From contig CM061918.1 of assembly GCA_031002005.1 (NCBI GenBank), positions 46,908,047 to 46,972,046 of the forward strand: DNA of 64,000 bases. Direction: 5' to 3'. Both the position numbers and the translations under genes were made by a program. Positions 43,301 through 54,606 of this stretch are shown here, in pieces; positions within the stretch are counted from its first letter, which is position 1; the number at the start of each line of letters is the position of its first letter. The notes beneath the pieces were generated by a model. The model worked only from the letters and a program-made list of their open reading frames with translations. It made no database searches and had not been told where the DNA came from. This DNA comes from Vandiemenella viatica. Lineage: Eukaryota; Arthropoda; Insecta; Orthoptera; Morabidae.

Positions 43301-43860
43301 TCTGGATCACTGGTTCCCAACGGTAGACGTTGAAGAAATCACGCTCACTTCTGACCCAAGGAAAATTTGGGGCACGTTGAAGATCAACCGCTGTCCTCTG
43401 TTTTCTAGTATTATCTCCGGCTTTAAGAGTTGCATGAAACAAGTTTTTAATTGCATTCCCATTATGCCACGTAGACAAAAGAGGATTTGGCGGAGTAAGT
43501 AACTTATTAGCTAAGAAAAGAAGTAGATTTTTAATAATAGTAAGACAGTGATTTAAGGCAACTGATGACAAATAAGACATGAAATATCGAAAAATTAGTA
43601 TCAATACACCAAAGCTCAGCCCTCTAATTAATAATATTTTTTCCATTATAAGTATTTGTTATTCACACTGTGATCTATACGCCAATATTGTGACTATATT
43701 TTGATAAAATAATTTTAGAAATATGTCCTTCTTTTTCTATTTACAATACTGTGCAATTCAACAAAGAGGCGTGCAATTGGATCACTCTTTCAAAAAGTGG
43801 GTTACTAACCAAAATAATTGGAACACTATGGATTACATTATTTATGAGGAGAAGTATTAC
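43301..43860. other. AT-rich spacer
   Basis: It contains CACTGGTTCCCAACGG at 43307, which resembles a hAT terminus, but no matching right end was found within the following sequence. Confidence 0.4.
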
Positions 43861-43863
43861 AAG

Positions 43864-43912
43864 ATTTGCGGTTTGCGGTTTGCGATTTGCGGTTTGTAGT
43901 TTGCGGTTTGCA
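43864..43912. repeat. Heptamer microsatellite (TTTGCGG)n
   Basis: ATTTGCGGTTTGCGGTTTGC followed by GATTTGCGGTTTGTAGTTTG: seven units of 7 bp with three substitutions. Confidence 0.9.
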
Positions 43913-44117
43913 TTTTTTAGACGCGAGACGCGAAAAGAATGTGGTTGGTATCTTTTTTTTTTTTAGAAAAGAGGGTGGTAGGCCACAAAATGTTGGGAAT
44001 CAATGAAATAGAAGGATGTAAGTATAGCGGCATATCACAAATTAATATAAAGCAAAAATTAAGTAGGAAATGGAGATAGAAGTGTTCGAGTAGAAGGAAA
44101 TAAAATTTCTGAGAAAA

Positions 44118-44216
44118 ATCCCTCCAGGCGAATATTTGGACGGTTTCTTCAAAAGACTATGGCCGAATCGCTTCCCGTTCCTATTCCGCTTTAAATGACT
44201 TTGACGTCGACGTGAA
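44118..44216 (+). mobile_element. SINE tail fragment
   Basis: ATCCCTCCAGGCGAATATTT, CTTCAAAAGACTATGGCCG and TGACTTTGACGTCGACGTG follow the order of the ACCGAGCG SINE body and tail. Head and A run are absent. Confidence 0.75.
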
Positions 44217-44433
44217 ACAAAGAAGAATCAAAAGAAGGCAGCAGAACATGGGAAATAAATATGAAAAGAAAATGAGCACTTTTACAGTCAAACCGGAAAG
44301 AATGCACTTTCAATAAATAATGTTTTAGATTGAAAACAGATTCTTTCTGGGCATTGATAAAAAAAAAAAATTCTATGGATTATAAAGCCTTCTCTAGCTG
44401 TCTGAGAAGCTACGCACGATGTATAAATCAAGA

Positions 44434-44469
44434 CCAGAAGATGACTGCATAATACGCGTTAGAAACGTC
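44434..44469 (+). ncRNA. Degenerate hammerhead-like motif
   Basis: CCAGAAGA, then TGAC-TGCATAATACGC-GTTA (a 4-bp hairpin with one wobble), then GAAACGTC. Compared with the 55495 motif, CTGATGA is replaced by CAGAAGA. GAAACGTCG is intact. Probably a decayed copy. Confidence 0.35.
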
Positions 44470-46150
44470 GAGTTTCTTCATTTCACAATTGTATAAATTG
44501 CAAGGCCACAAGTTTTTTTTTAATTGCATACCATAGTATCGCCGTGTTTTGTCATTTACATTCCGTGATTGTTAAGACTTTTAAGACCTGAAACGACTTG
44601 TAATGATACGCATGATTCTTAGGTTCATCAAAAAGAACGGATTTAAGGTAGTGCGGAAAGTCATTTTATAGCAATTGTTAAACTAAATAGAACTGTTACA
44701 AAATAACACTCGTCGCAATTACTGCAGCAAACAGTTTCAGTTGTTATGTTTGTTCAGGTAGCATTCCAACCTAGTCACAAACTGATCACCAATGATATGA
44801 CGTCAGTGAAATAAAAGGAAATAAATCTTAACAATTTACGTAATTCCACATAATATTAATGCTAATCGTGGTCTAGCCCGCATAGAACTACTTTAAATCA
44901 AACGAAGTTCTGATTTAGATAAGATAGCGCTCATGAAAGCAACTTAAATTATTTTAAAAAACTTAAATATCTCCTTCCCTCTGCTGTCAATACAATCACT
45001 GCATCGCGATATAAACGTGATCCCACTTTTTTAGCTTAATGTAACAGCGATCAGATAATGCAACGAAAAGATCTACATCGCATGTTCACAAATAAACAAA
45101 AAGCAACTAATAATTAATAGTCTATGTTGATTTAAAAGAAATATATACTTCCGTTTTATTGTTTGGCAATCATTTGTTTGAATTTTCTTTACTGGTAAAA
45201 TGTTATTAAGTAATGTGTATAACCTTGATTTTGCCATCGTTAGTTGGACAACGAAGGCCGGGACTGTGACGTCACAGCGTTTCATTTTAATATTCAGTAT
45301 TAAGTTAAATAATACTGTCTGCAAAGAGAAGGATTTTACAAAACTTACTGTGCATGGCGAGAGATGTCGCCAATATCAGAGATGACTGTATCACGTGATT
45401 TGGGACAGCTATTGTAGAATGTATGCGTGGACCCAAAAGCGCGTGGCATGCTGGTGGTGTGTTAATTTGTATTTGCTTTGGCTTCCACGTGTATCCGTGG
45501 AGAGGGACGCAGGGAGAAGACGCTGTTGGCATTGTGTGCAACCGACTGAAGCGTTGATCGTAGTGTGACGATGTAATTGAGAGAAGATTCTATCGCGGAC
45601 AACTTGCCACAGCACACGAATTGTAATCATCAGTATACGGCAGCAATAACGGTACAATATTCGAATAAATTTGTCCCGAAATATGAAGCGTTGTGTTGCA
45701 AGATGTCGACCTGAGAACTTATGCTCCCTAAAGGGTATATTAATTTAAAATTTGTATGTTGAAGGTGGTCGAATGTTGCTGAACTTTCTTTGACAATAAA
45801 TCTGAGATTTGTGTAAATGTAGATGCAGTAGTTTTATAATTATGCAAAGCAAATCCCGCTCCCTCCGTTAATCAATTATTTAAAGAACTATATAATTTTA
45901 ATGTTAAATTATGCCAATGATAATGAAAATTAAAATGAGTGAACAGAGACTCTGACACATTGACTACATCTTTAGTAGTATTGACTGTTAGTGCCAGAGG
46001 CGCCCGATACGGCAAAGAGATTTCTGGGTTCACATTCGTGGGAGGCGTCTGCCCTTGATATTCGCGAGAGGTCAGCCCAAGCCTTTAATGTGGCATTTGT
46101 AGCTTCGTAGTCGGAGGTACAGTGGAATGTTTTGATGAAGAGATGAAGCG
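44470..46150. other. No gene recognised
   Basis: Frames at 45409-45657 (minus) and 45073-45324 (minus) show no motif. 45400-45660 has moderate CpG. Nothing bounded. Confidence 0.4.
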
Positions 46151-46158
46151 GCTTGGAA

Positions 46159-46202
46159 CGTAAAGGAGCATTCATGTTATCGTAAAGGAGCATTCATGTT
46201 AT
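46159..46202. repeat. 22-bp tandem duplication
   Basis: CGTAAAGGAGCATTCATGTT plus AT occurs twice back to back without a mismatch, which suggests a recent replication-slippage event or an assembly artefact. Confidence 0.9.
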
Positions 46203-46574
46203 CGAGAAGGTGGAGCTGAAAGCATTGCTTGGGATACGGGTAGTGTACACGAGTAAACGAAGCAGCCCTTTACAGTGAGATTAGAGATATACGCAGTTTG
46301 CGGTCGTCATGGCTTTGCTACAGGTCAATCAGTTAACCTGCACGATAAGAAAGCGACCTTTCTCTAAAGAAATTACGCAAAGATGTAATTAAATGCAAAT
46401 GATATGAAATAATTTTTGACTTTGCGTTTATTATTGCGAAAGAAATACGATGAAGCTTTAGAATTTAATAAACTAGGTTGTTGTTTGCCAGACGGATGAA
46501 AAAAAATAGCGTTTCATTTGTAATTATTGTTTATTAATAAATAACTAATCTCTTTGGCCCAGTTTGTACAGGAG

Positions 46575-46960
46575 GAATTTGGATGAAAACAAAATCACGG
46601 GCGCTATATCAGCATTCGGAAAAAATTTCAGACACAGTCAAGAAAAGACGAATTAAATTCTTCGGCCATATTATCAGAATGAATAACAACAGGCTTACAA
46701 AAAAAATTCTTACCCTGGCCATTTGAAAGAAAATTGAAAACAATTGGCTAACTGAAATAGAATAGGATCTCCATGAAATTGGAATCACAGATGATATCAT
46801 ACAGTACAGGTGCAACTTTAGTAGCATGGTCAGTAACCACCAGTTTGCTAACAAACAGTATATTAGAAAAAGGAACACCTGGACGGAGGAACGTAGAAAA
46901 GAGCTCAACAAGAGGATTAAAAGATTTTGGGAAAAGAAGGAAAACATATCTATTAAATAA
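46575..46960 (+). pseudogene. RTE-related LINE C-terminal fragment
   Basis: Segments SDTVKKRRIKFFGHIIRMNN, NRLTKKI, WLTEIE, DLHEIGITDDIIQYR and WTEERRKELNKRIKRFWEKK are in the order of the RTE C-terminus (RR.KFFGHI.RM...R.......W..E...DL..... ....WTEE R....K.FW). Two stops and a frameshift lie between them. This family is distinct from 11965-12631. Confidence 0.75.
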
Positions 46961-47424
46961 GTTCATTCTCTGTCCTCAGTTGGGCATAGCGATGGAACAA
47001 GAAGTAATTTTGGGGTAAAACATAACACAAAAGAGGGGAACGTTTGTGCACAATATAAAATTTATAATATAATAATACTGTTTAAAATGCGATATTAAAT
47101 TGCACAACCCGTTTCTACACAATAGTTGAGGAGAGAATACAATCATCAGTAACTTTTTGACTAAATTCAGCCTTAAAATATATATAAAAAACCTAAAAAG
47201 CTTACTAAGCGGAGAATTTAAACTTAAAAATCGTTCCACATTTATACGTTTTGATTTCGTAGGAATGGAGAAAAAGGGTTTGTCACGAAAAATGACCTTC
47301 TAGAAATCGATACAGTTAAAAAATATGTAAGTCAGCTGCATGTGTCTAAGGATTTGAGATTGTATCACCCAAAAATTACCGCAGAAATTTGGATGGTATT
47401 TCCAAATTTTGAGAGTATGTTATC

Positions 47425-47600
47425 TGAGCTTGAAATTTGGAAAAATGTCTTGTGACTCTATGAGACCTAGGAACGGCGCAAGAAATTATAATAATCTCCA
47501 GATGGGAAAAATATGCGCCACATATCACTGTGTATTCGAGACGGACACTCCTTTCAAGTAAAACTGGAAAAAGATCACACTACTCTCTGATTCCGGTTAT
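47425..47600 (+). repeat. Dispersed repeat, copy 2 (with 2130-2310)
   Basis: GACCTAGGAACGGCGCAAG, AATATGCGCCACATATCAC and CGAGACGGACACTCCTTTC correspond in order to the blocks listed for copy 1. Confidence 0.5.
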
Positions 47601-47604
47601 TTCA

Positions 47605-47607
47605 TTC

Positions 47608-47638
<31 letters not shown>

Positions 47639-48570
47639 GAAATGTAGACATCATAATAAACGGAATACGTGAATCAAATGTAATAGCATAAGAAATAATT
47701 AATCTACTGTAAACATCTTTGTATCTTTGTGCTTGAAAGGATATTCACCTAAGATGACTCTACCAATCTCTAGTTTCTGTTTATATTGTTGTTTGACCTT
47801 GATTATTTGTTTCTCCAGTTTCCTAAAATGTTGTACATGAAAAATGAACGGTTTACATTAATCAAACCACTATATCAATGCCATTCTTAATTTACTGTAA
47901 AGTTCTTGGTAATTAATATCGATATTAAAATCTGACAGCATTTTACTGTTTTATTCTGTATAATCACTAACAAAACGCTATTTTATTTTAACTGTTACGG
48001 AAATGTTATTTTTCGTTGTGACCACATATATAATTGTAACCAAAATTTATGTTTAGTGATATAATTTTATATTTTTTGTGGATTAGGATAGTGTTTATAT
48101 ACTATATTCATCTCCACATATTAACATGGATAATTTTCCTGTATTTACCATTTCCTACAGTAACATATTATGTTTCGATAGAATATAAGTGAAACAAAAA
48201 TAAAACTTTCAGCCAGTAGTATTAAATCCTAATCTAAGGTAGTAACTGAAAGATTTCAGTAGACAATTAGCAGACGCTTCTCCACGTTAATATTTGGTAC
48301 TGGAATAAAAAAACCACAAGATCTCGGCAGCTTAGTAGCAAGGGAAATTTGAATAAAAGGTTTTAGGGTAAGTCTTTCATGTTGTTCATCGTGTCGTATT
48401 ACACTAGATGGAGTAACATCTCAAGACTGGCTGGGGGGGGGGGGCAGAATAAAGTTATGCTGACGTTCATAATTACTTAACTTGGTGAGCCCTGATGGAT
48501 CTAATATGAGGTCCTAATAACCGTAACCCAACCAGAAGTTATTTAACATACTCCAGTACACATAGCCGAA
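47605..48570. other. AT-rich spacer with long poly-T
   Basis: A T run of about 27 lies at 47612-47638, and a G run lies at about 48432-48443. No gene or repeat end was found. Confidence 0.45.
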
Positions 48571-48579
48571 ACAGTACGA

Positions 48580-48944
48580 TTCTTCTACAGCATTCGGTGT
48601 TATATCCCGTATTAATAGGGTGAAAACACGAGAAGACTTTGAACAGCTGCAGTTTGATCTGGATAGAATATCAAACTGGATAGGTCAGCATGGAAAGAAG
48701 ATATATGCCAAGAAGAGTCAGCTTATTAGGTACACAGATGATTATGATTATATGGTGGGGCCAGAGTTTCATGTCGAAGGATTGTAGTGTAAATATTTTG
48801 GCATAACGTTTGATAAGAACAGAGCACATTGAGCAGATGGTAGGAAAAGGTTACATTTACTGGAGAGGATTATGAGACCATGTACAAGAGAAATTTGGGA
48901 ATTGGGTTAAAAAACTTTGGTCAGACTATTCGTTGAATATGATG
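48580..48944 (+). pseudogene. LINE family A fragment, cut by the assembly gap
   Basis: RVKTREDFEQLQFDLDRISN, WIGQHGKKIYAKKSQLIRYT, CKYFGITFDKN and LVRLFVEYD match family A upstream of the region present at 9195. The copy runs into the second N gap at 48945, so the C-terminus is unseen. Confidence 0.8.
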
Positions 48945-49944
48945 NNNNNNNNNNNNNNNNNNNNNNNNNNNNNNNNNNNNNNNNNNNNNNNNNNNNNNNN
49001 NNNNNNNNNNNNNNNNNNNNNNNNNNNNNNNNNNNNNNNNNNNNNNNNNNNNNNNNNNNNNNNNNNNNNNNNNNNNNNNNNNNNNNNNNNNNNNNNNNNN
49101 NNNNNNNNNNNNNNNNNNNNNNNNNNNNNNNNNNNNNNNNNNNNNNNNNNNNNNNNNNNNNNNNNNNNNNNNNNNNNNNNNNNNNNNNNNNNNNNNNNNN
49201 NNNNNNNNNNNNNNNNNNNNNNNNNNNNNNNNNNNNNNNNNNNNNNNNNNNNNNNNNNNNNNNNNNNNNNNNNNNNNNNNNNNNNNNNNNNNNNNNNNNN
49301 NNNNNNNNNNNNNNNNNNNNNNNNNNNNNNNNNNNNNNNNNNNNNNNNNNNNNNNNNNNNNNNNNNNNNNNNNNNNNNNNNNNNNNNNNNNNNNNNNNNN
49401 NNNNNNNNNNNNNNNNNNNNNNNNNNNNNNNNNNNNNNNNNNNNNNNNNNNNNNNNNNNNNNNNNNNNNNNNNNNNNNNNNNNNNNNNNNNNNNNNNNNN
49501 NNNNNNNNNNNNNNNNNNNNNNNNNNNNNNNNNNNNNNNNNNNNNNNNNNNNNNNNNNNNNNNNNNNNNNNNNNNNNNNNNNNNNNNNNNNNNNNNNNNN
49601 NNNNNNNNNNNNNNNNNNNNNNNNNNNNNNNNNNNNNNNNNNNNNNNNNNNNNNNNNNNNNNNNNNNNNNNNNNNNNNNNNNNNNNNNNNNNNNNNNNNN
49701 NNNNNNNNNNNNNNNNNNNNNNNNNNNNNNNNNNNNNNNNNNNNNNNNNNNNNNNNNNNNNNNNNNNNNNNNNNNNNNNNNNNNNNNNNNNNNNNNNNNN
49801 NNNNNNNNNNNNNNNNNNNNNNNNNNNNNNNNNNNNNNNNNNNNNNNNNNNNNNNNNNNNNNNNNNNNNNNNNNNNNNNNNNNNNNNNNNNNNNNNNNNN
49901 NNNNNNNNNNNNNNNNNNNNNNNNNNNNNNNNNNNNNNNNNNNN
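48945..49944. other. Assembly gap (1000 N)
   Basis: Exactly 1000 N, nominal size. A LINE copy enters on the left and a mariner terminus follows about 60 bases to the right. Confidence 0.99.
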
Positions 49945-50004
49945 AGCTTCCGCTGCGTTTACTGTGTAAATCCTGTTGCAGACAGGCAAACACAATTTTA
50001 AAAA

Positions 50005-50339
50005 ATTGTGTATACCAAAAGTAGTAGGACTGACTTAAAAAAAAAAAAAAAAAAAAAAAAATATTGAAGATATCTTTACAATTCCTTAATCCTCTTCGAA
50101 ATAGCGCCCTTACGCTGCTGCCATTGGCCGTACGCCTTCTGGAAGTCAGTTTCGGGGACGCTGTTGAGAGCTCTCGTCGATGCTGCTTCAACGTCCTGGA
50201 TTGAGTCAAACAGCTGTTCCTTCAGTTGCCTTTTCATCCGTGGGAATAAAAAAAAAAGTCAGTTGGAGCCAGATTGGGACTGTAGGCGGGGTGCAGTAAC
50301 GTGGCAATGCTGAATCGGGTCAACAGTTGCCTTCTTCAT
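50005..50339 (-). pseudogene. Mariner 3' part, inverted duplicate
   Basis: The minus strand repeats the 3' end of the plus-strand mariner copy: GGCAACTGTT, HPAYSPNLAP-like coding, MKRQLKEQLFDSIQDVEAAS, ALNSVPETDFQKAYGQWQQR, then GGAATTGTAAAGATATCTTC, and the terminus ending in CTACTTTTGGTATACACAAT. The duplicated part begins exactly at GGCAACTGTT (50339) and is a head-to-head partner of 50579 onwards. Confidence 0.85.
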
Positions 50340-50910
50340 CCTCCCGTCCAATGAAGGCTCGCATGAGCAAATCAGAGATCAAGACATTGCTGATCGTGTT
50401 TTTTGACCGTCGCGGGGTGATTCATAAGGAGTTTGTTTCCCCTATGGAAACTGTCAATTCGAACTTTTACGTGCAAGTGCCAGCCCGCCTGTGAGACCGA
50501 GTGAATCGCGTCCGACCAGTCATCTCCGCCAACTGGACTCTGCATCACGACAATGCGCCGTGCCAAGGCGCGTCGTCATGAGGCAACTGTTAGCCCGAAT
50601 TGACATTGCCGCGTTGCTGCACCCCGCCTACAGTCCTGATTTGGCTCCATCTGACTTTTCTTACTCACATGGATGAAAAGGCAGCTGAAGGAACAGCGGT
50701 TTGACTCAATCCAGGACGTTGAAGCAGCATCGACGAGGGCTCTCAACAGCGTCCCCGAAACTGACTTCCAGAAGGCGTATGGCCAATGGCAGCAGCGTAA
50801 TTTTTGGTGTGTAGCTGCCTAAGGGTGCTATTTCGAAGAGGATTAAGGAATTGTAAAGATATCTTCAATAATTTAAAAAAAAAACAGTCCAACTACTTTT
50901 GGTATATACC
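50340..50910 (+). pseudogene. Mariner-like transposase, C-terminal two thirds
   Basis: KARMSKSEIKTLLIVFFDRR, GVIHKEFVSPMETVN, NRVRPVISANWTLHHDNAPC (first catalytic D region, 50549), then in another frame HPAYSPDLAPSDF (second D, 50638), RMKRQLKE-like, DSIQDVEAASTRALNSVPET, DFQKAYGQWQQR, and LFRRGLRNCKDI. This is a mariner (D,D34D-type) C-terminus. About 14 bases are missing between the two catalytic blocks, and frameshifts and stops abound. The 3' terminal repeat is CAACTACTTTTGGTATATAC. The 5' third and the left terminal repeat are missing; an inverted copy of the 3' part is there instead. Confidence 0.85.
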
Positions 50911-51134
50911 ATGTATTCTCTGTAGTTTACTAATAGTTCTCCAAGATAAACTTTTATAAATATATATTTTAAACTAGGCTACTTCGTTTGCGTGGACTTA
51001 GAATTTTTTTCCATTGAATTTGATATAGAAAGCTTTAAGTTATATAAAACGTCTCTCCACTAATGATTTCGACGTCAACGAAGCGTCAAGCCAGAAACAA
51101 ATACAGGTCATACACAAACTGACTGCGAGGGAAA

Positions 51135-51390
51135 CAAAAGCCTGAGTGACCGATTTACATTACAGATAGTTAAACACTCTATCCGCCTGCTGTCACCGTT
51201 AGGTTAGTTAAAAAAATTCGTGACAAAATATGTTATTTCTCCAGAAAACAACATCGTATGTCTTTCTAATGATCATAGTATTTTAATGTCAAATTTTATC
51301 AAGATCCGTTTAGCCGTTTAGTCGGGAAAATGAAACAAACAGACGAAGACACAGAGTTACTTTCACATTTATAATACAGTATTATAGTGT
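51135..51390 (+). repeat. Dispersed repeat ending in ACAGAC...TTTATAATAC, copy 2
   Basis: GTTAGGTTAGTTAAAAAAAT, GACAAAATATGTTATTTC, TCTAATGATCATAGTATTT, ATGTCAAATTTTATCAAGAT, GTTTAGTCGGGAAAATG, AAACAAACAGACG and TTTCACATTTATAATAC follow the same order as 42565-42800. Confidence 0.7.
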
Positions 51391-52243
51391 AGACGTACAG
51401 CGTTTTAGTTGGTTACATAATTATCATACAAATACATTTGCCAATGTCATAACTTATGCTGAGAAACTGGCAACTGTATCCCTACACAGTCCTACCATAA
51501 AGTTGTTGCCTAACAACCTTTGCCAGCACAACTTCTTGTTGATTTTCGCTTACAGCATCGTTTACGAAAACATTTCGCTGTTTTTTTTTCTGATAAGCAA
51601 ATCTTGCCCGGTAATATTCCGGCGCTACTTTCGGCTCAGTTATTCGAAAAAAACTTTCGGCTTGCGACAACAGATCTTCTTCTTGAAGTATTGGCCTCGT
51701 TATAAAGTTATCTCAACTTCAGCTTGCCGAAGTTTTCCGCATCATTAATTTTCCGCTTTGGCCATTTGCCGTCTGTCGGACTGTTATTGTTGAAACTGGC
51801 TTGGAGCAACATTTTCTGATTGCTGCTTTCTAAGATGGCATCCCCTCCCCCACCCCACCGAACGTTCTACTTTTAATTACGTAGAATTAATTAAAACGCC
51901 GCTTGCGACGTGCTCTTGTTTTCACCTGCGAGGTATGACAATAGCCGACTAGACGGAGAACAGAGGTGAAGGAAAGTCTACGACATAGACACAATTGCTG
52001 CCGATTGTCGGGCGAATGAAAAGAACAATTGGTAATGGATGGCTTGGGGAATTTGGCGTGATGAATTTGGCAGCAGTGCGTGCAGGTGGCGCTTCCATTG
52101 AGCGGCAGAATAATGGCCCGAGTTGGCTGTGAGAGGGTCGACGATTTCTCTCTCCAGGGCTGCCAACTCTGTACCGTGAAATTGCTGTTCCGCGAACAAC
52201 CTCCTTTTCATCACACTACTTGTCGGGTTAGGAGACTAAATAA
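51391..52243. other. No gene recognised
   Basis: Overlapping short frames on both strands (51482-51748; 51978-52214 minus, 78 residues). The 78-residue frame is not low-complexity but matches no family that I know. Confidence 0.4.
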
Positions 52244-52694
52244 TCCTCAGTCATAGCTGAGTACAATAAATCCAAAAGTTAACTTCGTTGATCTGCTACT
52301 TAGAAATTTAACTTCGATAATCGTTAAAGCGTTACAGTTTTGCAAATTTAACGCAAGTTACAGTTAATCGTTAAAAGTTAACCATCAACAATACATCTAC
52401 CTAATGTCCTTCTGGAAATTGAGTTCTTACTGGGGGTCAATGTTTTAATCAGCTTTTCGAACTATCGGATTCTACAAGATGTAGTGGAATCATGTTGGCA
52501 ACAAAAAAGTTGCATTGGTCCACACCATGGAGGAAGGAAATATATGGAGACGACGCAAGAGACCTTCACCACGCATTGAAGTGACTCCGGGCGGAGGAGG
52601 AGTGGGGGGGCATGGCCGGAGTGGAGGGGCCATGGCCGCTTCCATACAGACACGGAGAATATGTACAAAAACCTCAAGGGGACTCTAGGATAAA

Positions 52695-53100
52695 GGTGAC
52701 GCCGATATCTGGTGATGGATTATTATGTAACTCGATATGACAAATAAAAAATGGAGAATAAATTTTTTTCGTATTCTGCTTAGTTTTCGAGATATTCTGT
52801 CCCAAATGTGAAATGGTTTTGGTTGAAATTCAGAAGAAAAAATTGGTTAAAGTAAAATTTGATGATGGATTCTTATTTAAAAAGACGAGACAAATGAAAA
52901 ATAAAGAATAAAAATTTTCGATATCTCACCTAGTTCCTGAGATATACTGTATCAAAAGTGAGGTTTCTCGAGTTGAAATGGAGAAGAAAAATTTCGCAAA
53001 AGTCAAATTTAATGATCGATTCTTATGTAACACGACGAGACAAATCGAAAATAAAGAATAAAATTTTTCGATATCTTGCTTAGTTTTCGGGATATACTGG
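52695..53100 (+). repeat. Three tandem units with CGATATCTTGCTTAGTTTTC motif
   Basis: Units begin GGTGATGGATTATTATGTAA (about 52711), GATGATGGATTCTTATTTAA (about 52860) and AATGATCGATTCTTATGTAA (about 53010). Each then has GACGAGACAAAT.GAAAATAA, AGAATAAAATTTTTCGATAT, TTCGAGATATTCTGT and GAGTTGAAATGGAGAAGAAA. The period is about 150. Single relatives lie at 6285-6405 and 7431-7545. Confidence 0.8.
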
Positions 53101-53225
53101 GAACATCGCAATGTTTGGAAGCGCAATACCGCTGCTGCCGCCATGCGGGAGAGTTTAGAGCCTGCTTCATCGATTTAACGTCTCTTCTCCTCCATATATT
53201 TCCTTCCTCCATGGTCCACACTAGC
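53100..53225 (-). pseudogene. Possible helix-turn-helix (psq/pogo-type) remnant
   Basis: The frame WTMEEGNIWRRRDVKSMKQ, then ALNSPAWRQQRYCASKHC, DVPSISRKLSK loosely follows the W....M..A........ ..AS....VP...... pattern of pipsqueak-type DNA-binding domains of pogo-like transposases. TMEEGNIWRRR is also encoded on the plus strand at about 52520-52555, so this block was duplicated in inverted orientation. The similarity is short and I hold it loosely. Confidence 0.3.
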
Positions 53226-53774
53226 CTGAGACATGCCACAGTCGGTAACTACAGTACAAATGGTGATGGAAAAAAACCACTTCTGCTGCAATCTACATCG
53301 GAAGGATCTACAGTACTTGAAGAAGGCTTGGAATTGTTTTTTTCTTTTCCCACGAATTGGCCCTGTTTTTACTTTTTCTTCAAACAGTAAATATTTGAAT
53401 GCATGCATCCTCTACATACGTTGTTTAAGATTACTAAGGTTAGAAATGTGAGCCTTGATTGTAGAAAGTTTAGGCAACTACATCTTCAATTCATAAATCA
53501 ACTGTTCTCCCAATCTTGATTTAAATGCAGCATAATCGCATGAATGTGGCCAATGATTTTTAATCTTCTAGTTGTTATTGTTAGCATTGTTGCTTTCACA
53601 AACAGATTCTAGATTCATTTTTCAGGATGTAATCATGTAAGGAAAGTCATTTCAATTTATTTCATTATAAAACTCCAAACCAACACACATTCTACCGAAT
53701 TTGAAACGAGTACAAGCATCATCATCATCATCATCGTTGGGGAACATCTTATTAGATTTTTCGAGGTTTAACTA

Positions 53775-54434
53775 ATATGATATATAACTAGTCCATGATA
53801 CAGTTCAGTTTAACTTGCTTTTATTTTCATAAACACTACGTCAACGATACTGTTTACATGCATACATACAATCCAGAGATTGCATACAACACTTCTTCCA
53901 CAGACAATACAGTCCTTCGCCGTCGTATATTGAGTCTGTAAAACTGTTTCTCTGTCTCGGATGCTTGCTTTATATAAGCTTCATCGAAATTTCTAGAACA
54001 CTTCAAAAGCTTCCGACATATATTAATCGAATATTAACAATACTTAAACAATTGAAACATATTAAAAACAATCAGAATTAATACATAATCATTTACCATC
54101 ATTACAAAATGCTCAGAAGTGGATATTAAAGATATTTAAACACAAAATTATTCACAGAAATCATTCTAAACTGTATTAAATTGTCCTTTAGACATCGTAA
54201 CTTGCCTTAATACTTGGAATTACAAACATTTAAGCAATTCTCTTGCATAATTCTGTTCTTAAACATATTAACTGGCCTCTAAATAGTTTCTTTATTTTAA
54301 AAAAAGGTCTATTTACACTGATTTACAGTTAATTGAAAAACAAACATACAAGGTAATTTCAAACAAACTCTAGCTTACTATAAATGGTTCATAAAACACA
54401 GTTCTATTTCATGTTAGGTTTGAGAGCTGTAACA
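53775..54434 (-). mobile_element. LTR-like repeat with heat-shock-element-like motif and TATA box, copy 2
   Basis: The minus strand matches 39488-40130. GTGTTCTAGAAATTTCGATG then AAGCTTATATAAAGC gives TTC-GAA-TTC-GAA-like repeats about 10 bases before the TATA box (plus-strand positions about 53975-54004). A polyadenylation-like AAAATAAAAGC lies near 53825. The 5' end TGTTACAGCTCTCAAACC ends at 54434, immediately next to a LINE fragment. It lies within hAT copy 1, so it is younger than that insertion or was carried by it. Confidence 0.6.
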
Positions 54435-54439
54435 ATCTC

Positions 54440-54606
54440 CAGTTTCCCGGGTGTGGTTTACGAGCCTTGGTTGTTGTATACGATCTCCTATCCAGAAAAG
54501 TTTCTTGGTCCGTGATATATTGCCAGTTCCAGCCCCTTTTCTCTACGTCCTCTTTCAGTTGGTATGTGCATCTTCTTCTTCGTCTTCCCACTTGTCTTTT
54601 GCCCAC
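54440..54606 (-). pseudogene. RTE-type LINE C-terminal fragment
   Basis: The frame reads GKRQVGRRRRRCTYQLKEDV then EKRGWNWQYITDQETFLDRR. GKR.VGR...R......D...RGW.W........DR.... is the C-terminal pattern of RTE-like LINEs. It is adjacent to the LTR-like repeat within hAT copy 1. Confidence 0.7.

Noticed and set aside
43307..43330. hAT terminus CACTGGTTCCCAACGG
   Set aside because: No matching inverted end or 8-bp TSD was found downstream.
48907..50209. Frames of 350-427 residues across the second gap
   Set aside because: They consist almost entirely of N; the real content to the right is mariner debris.
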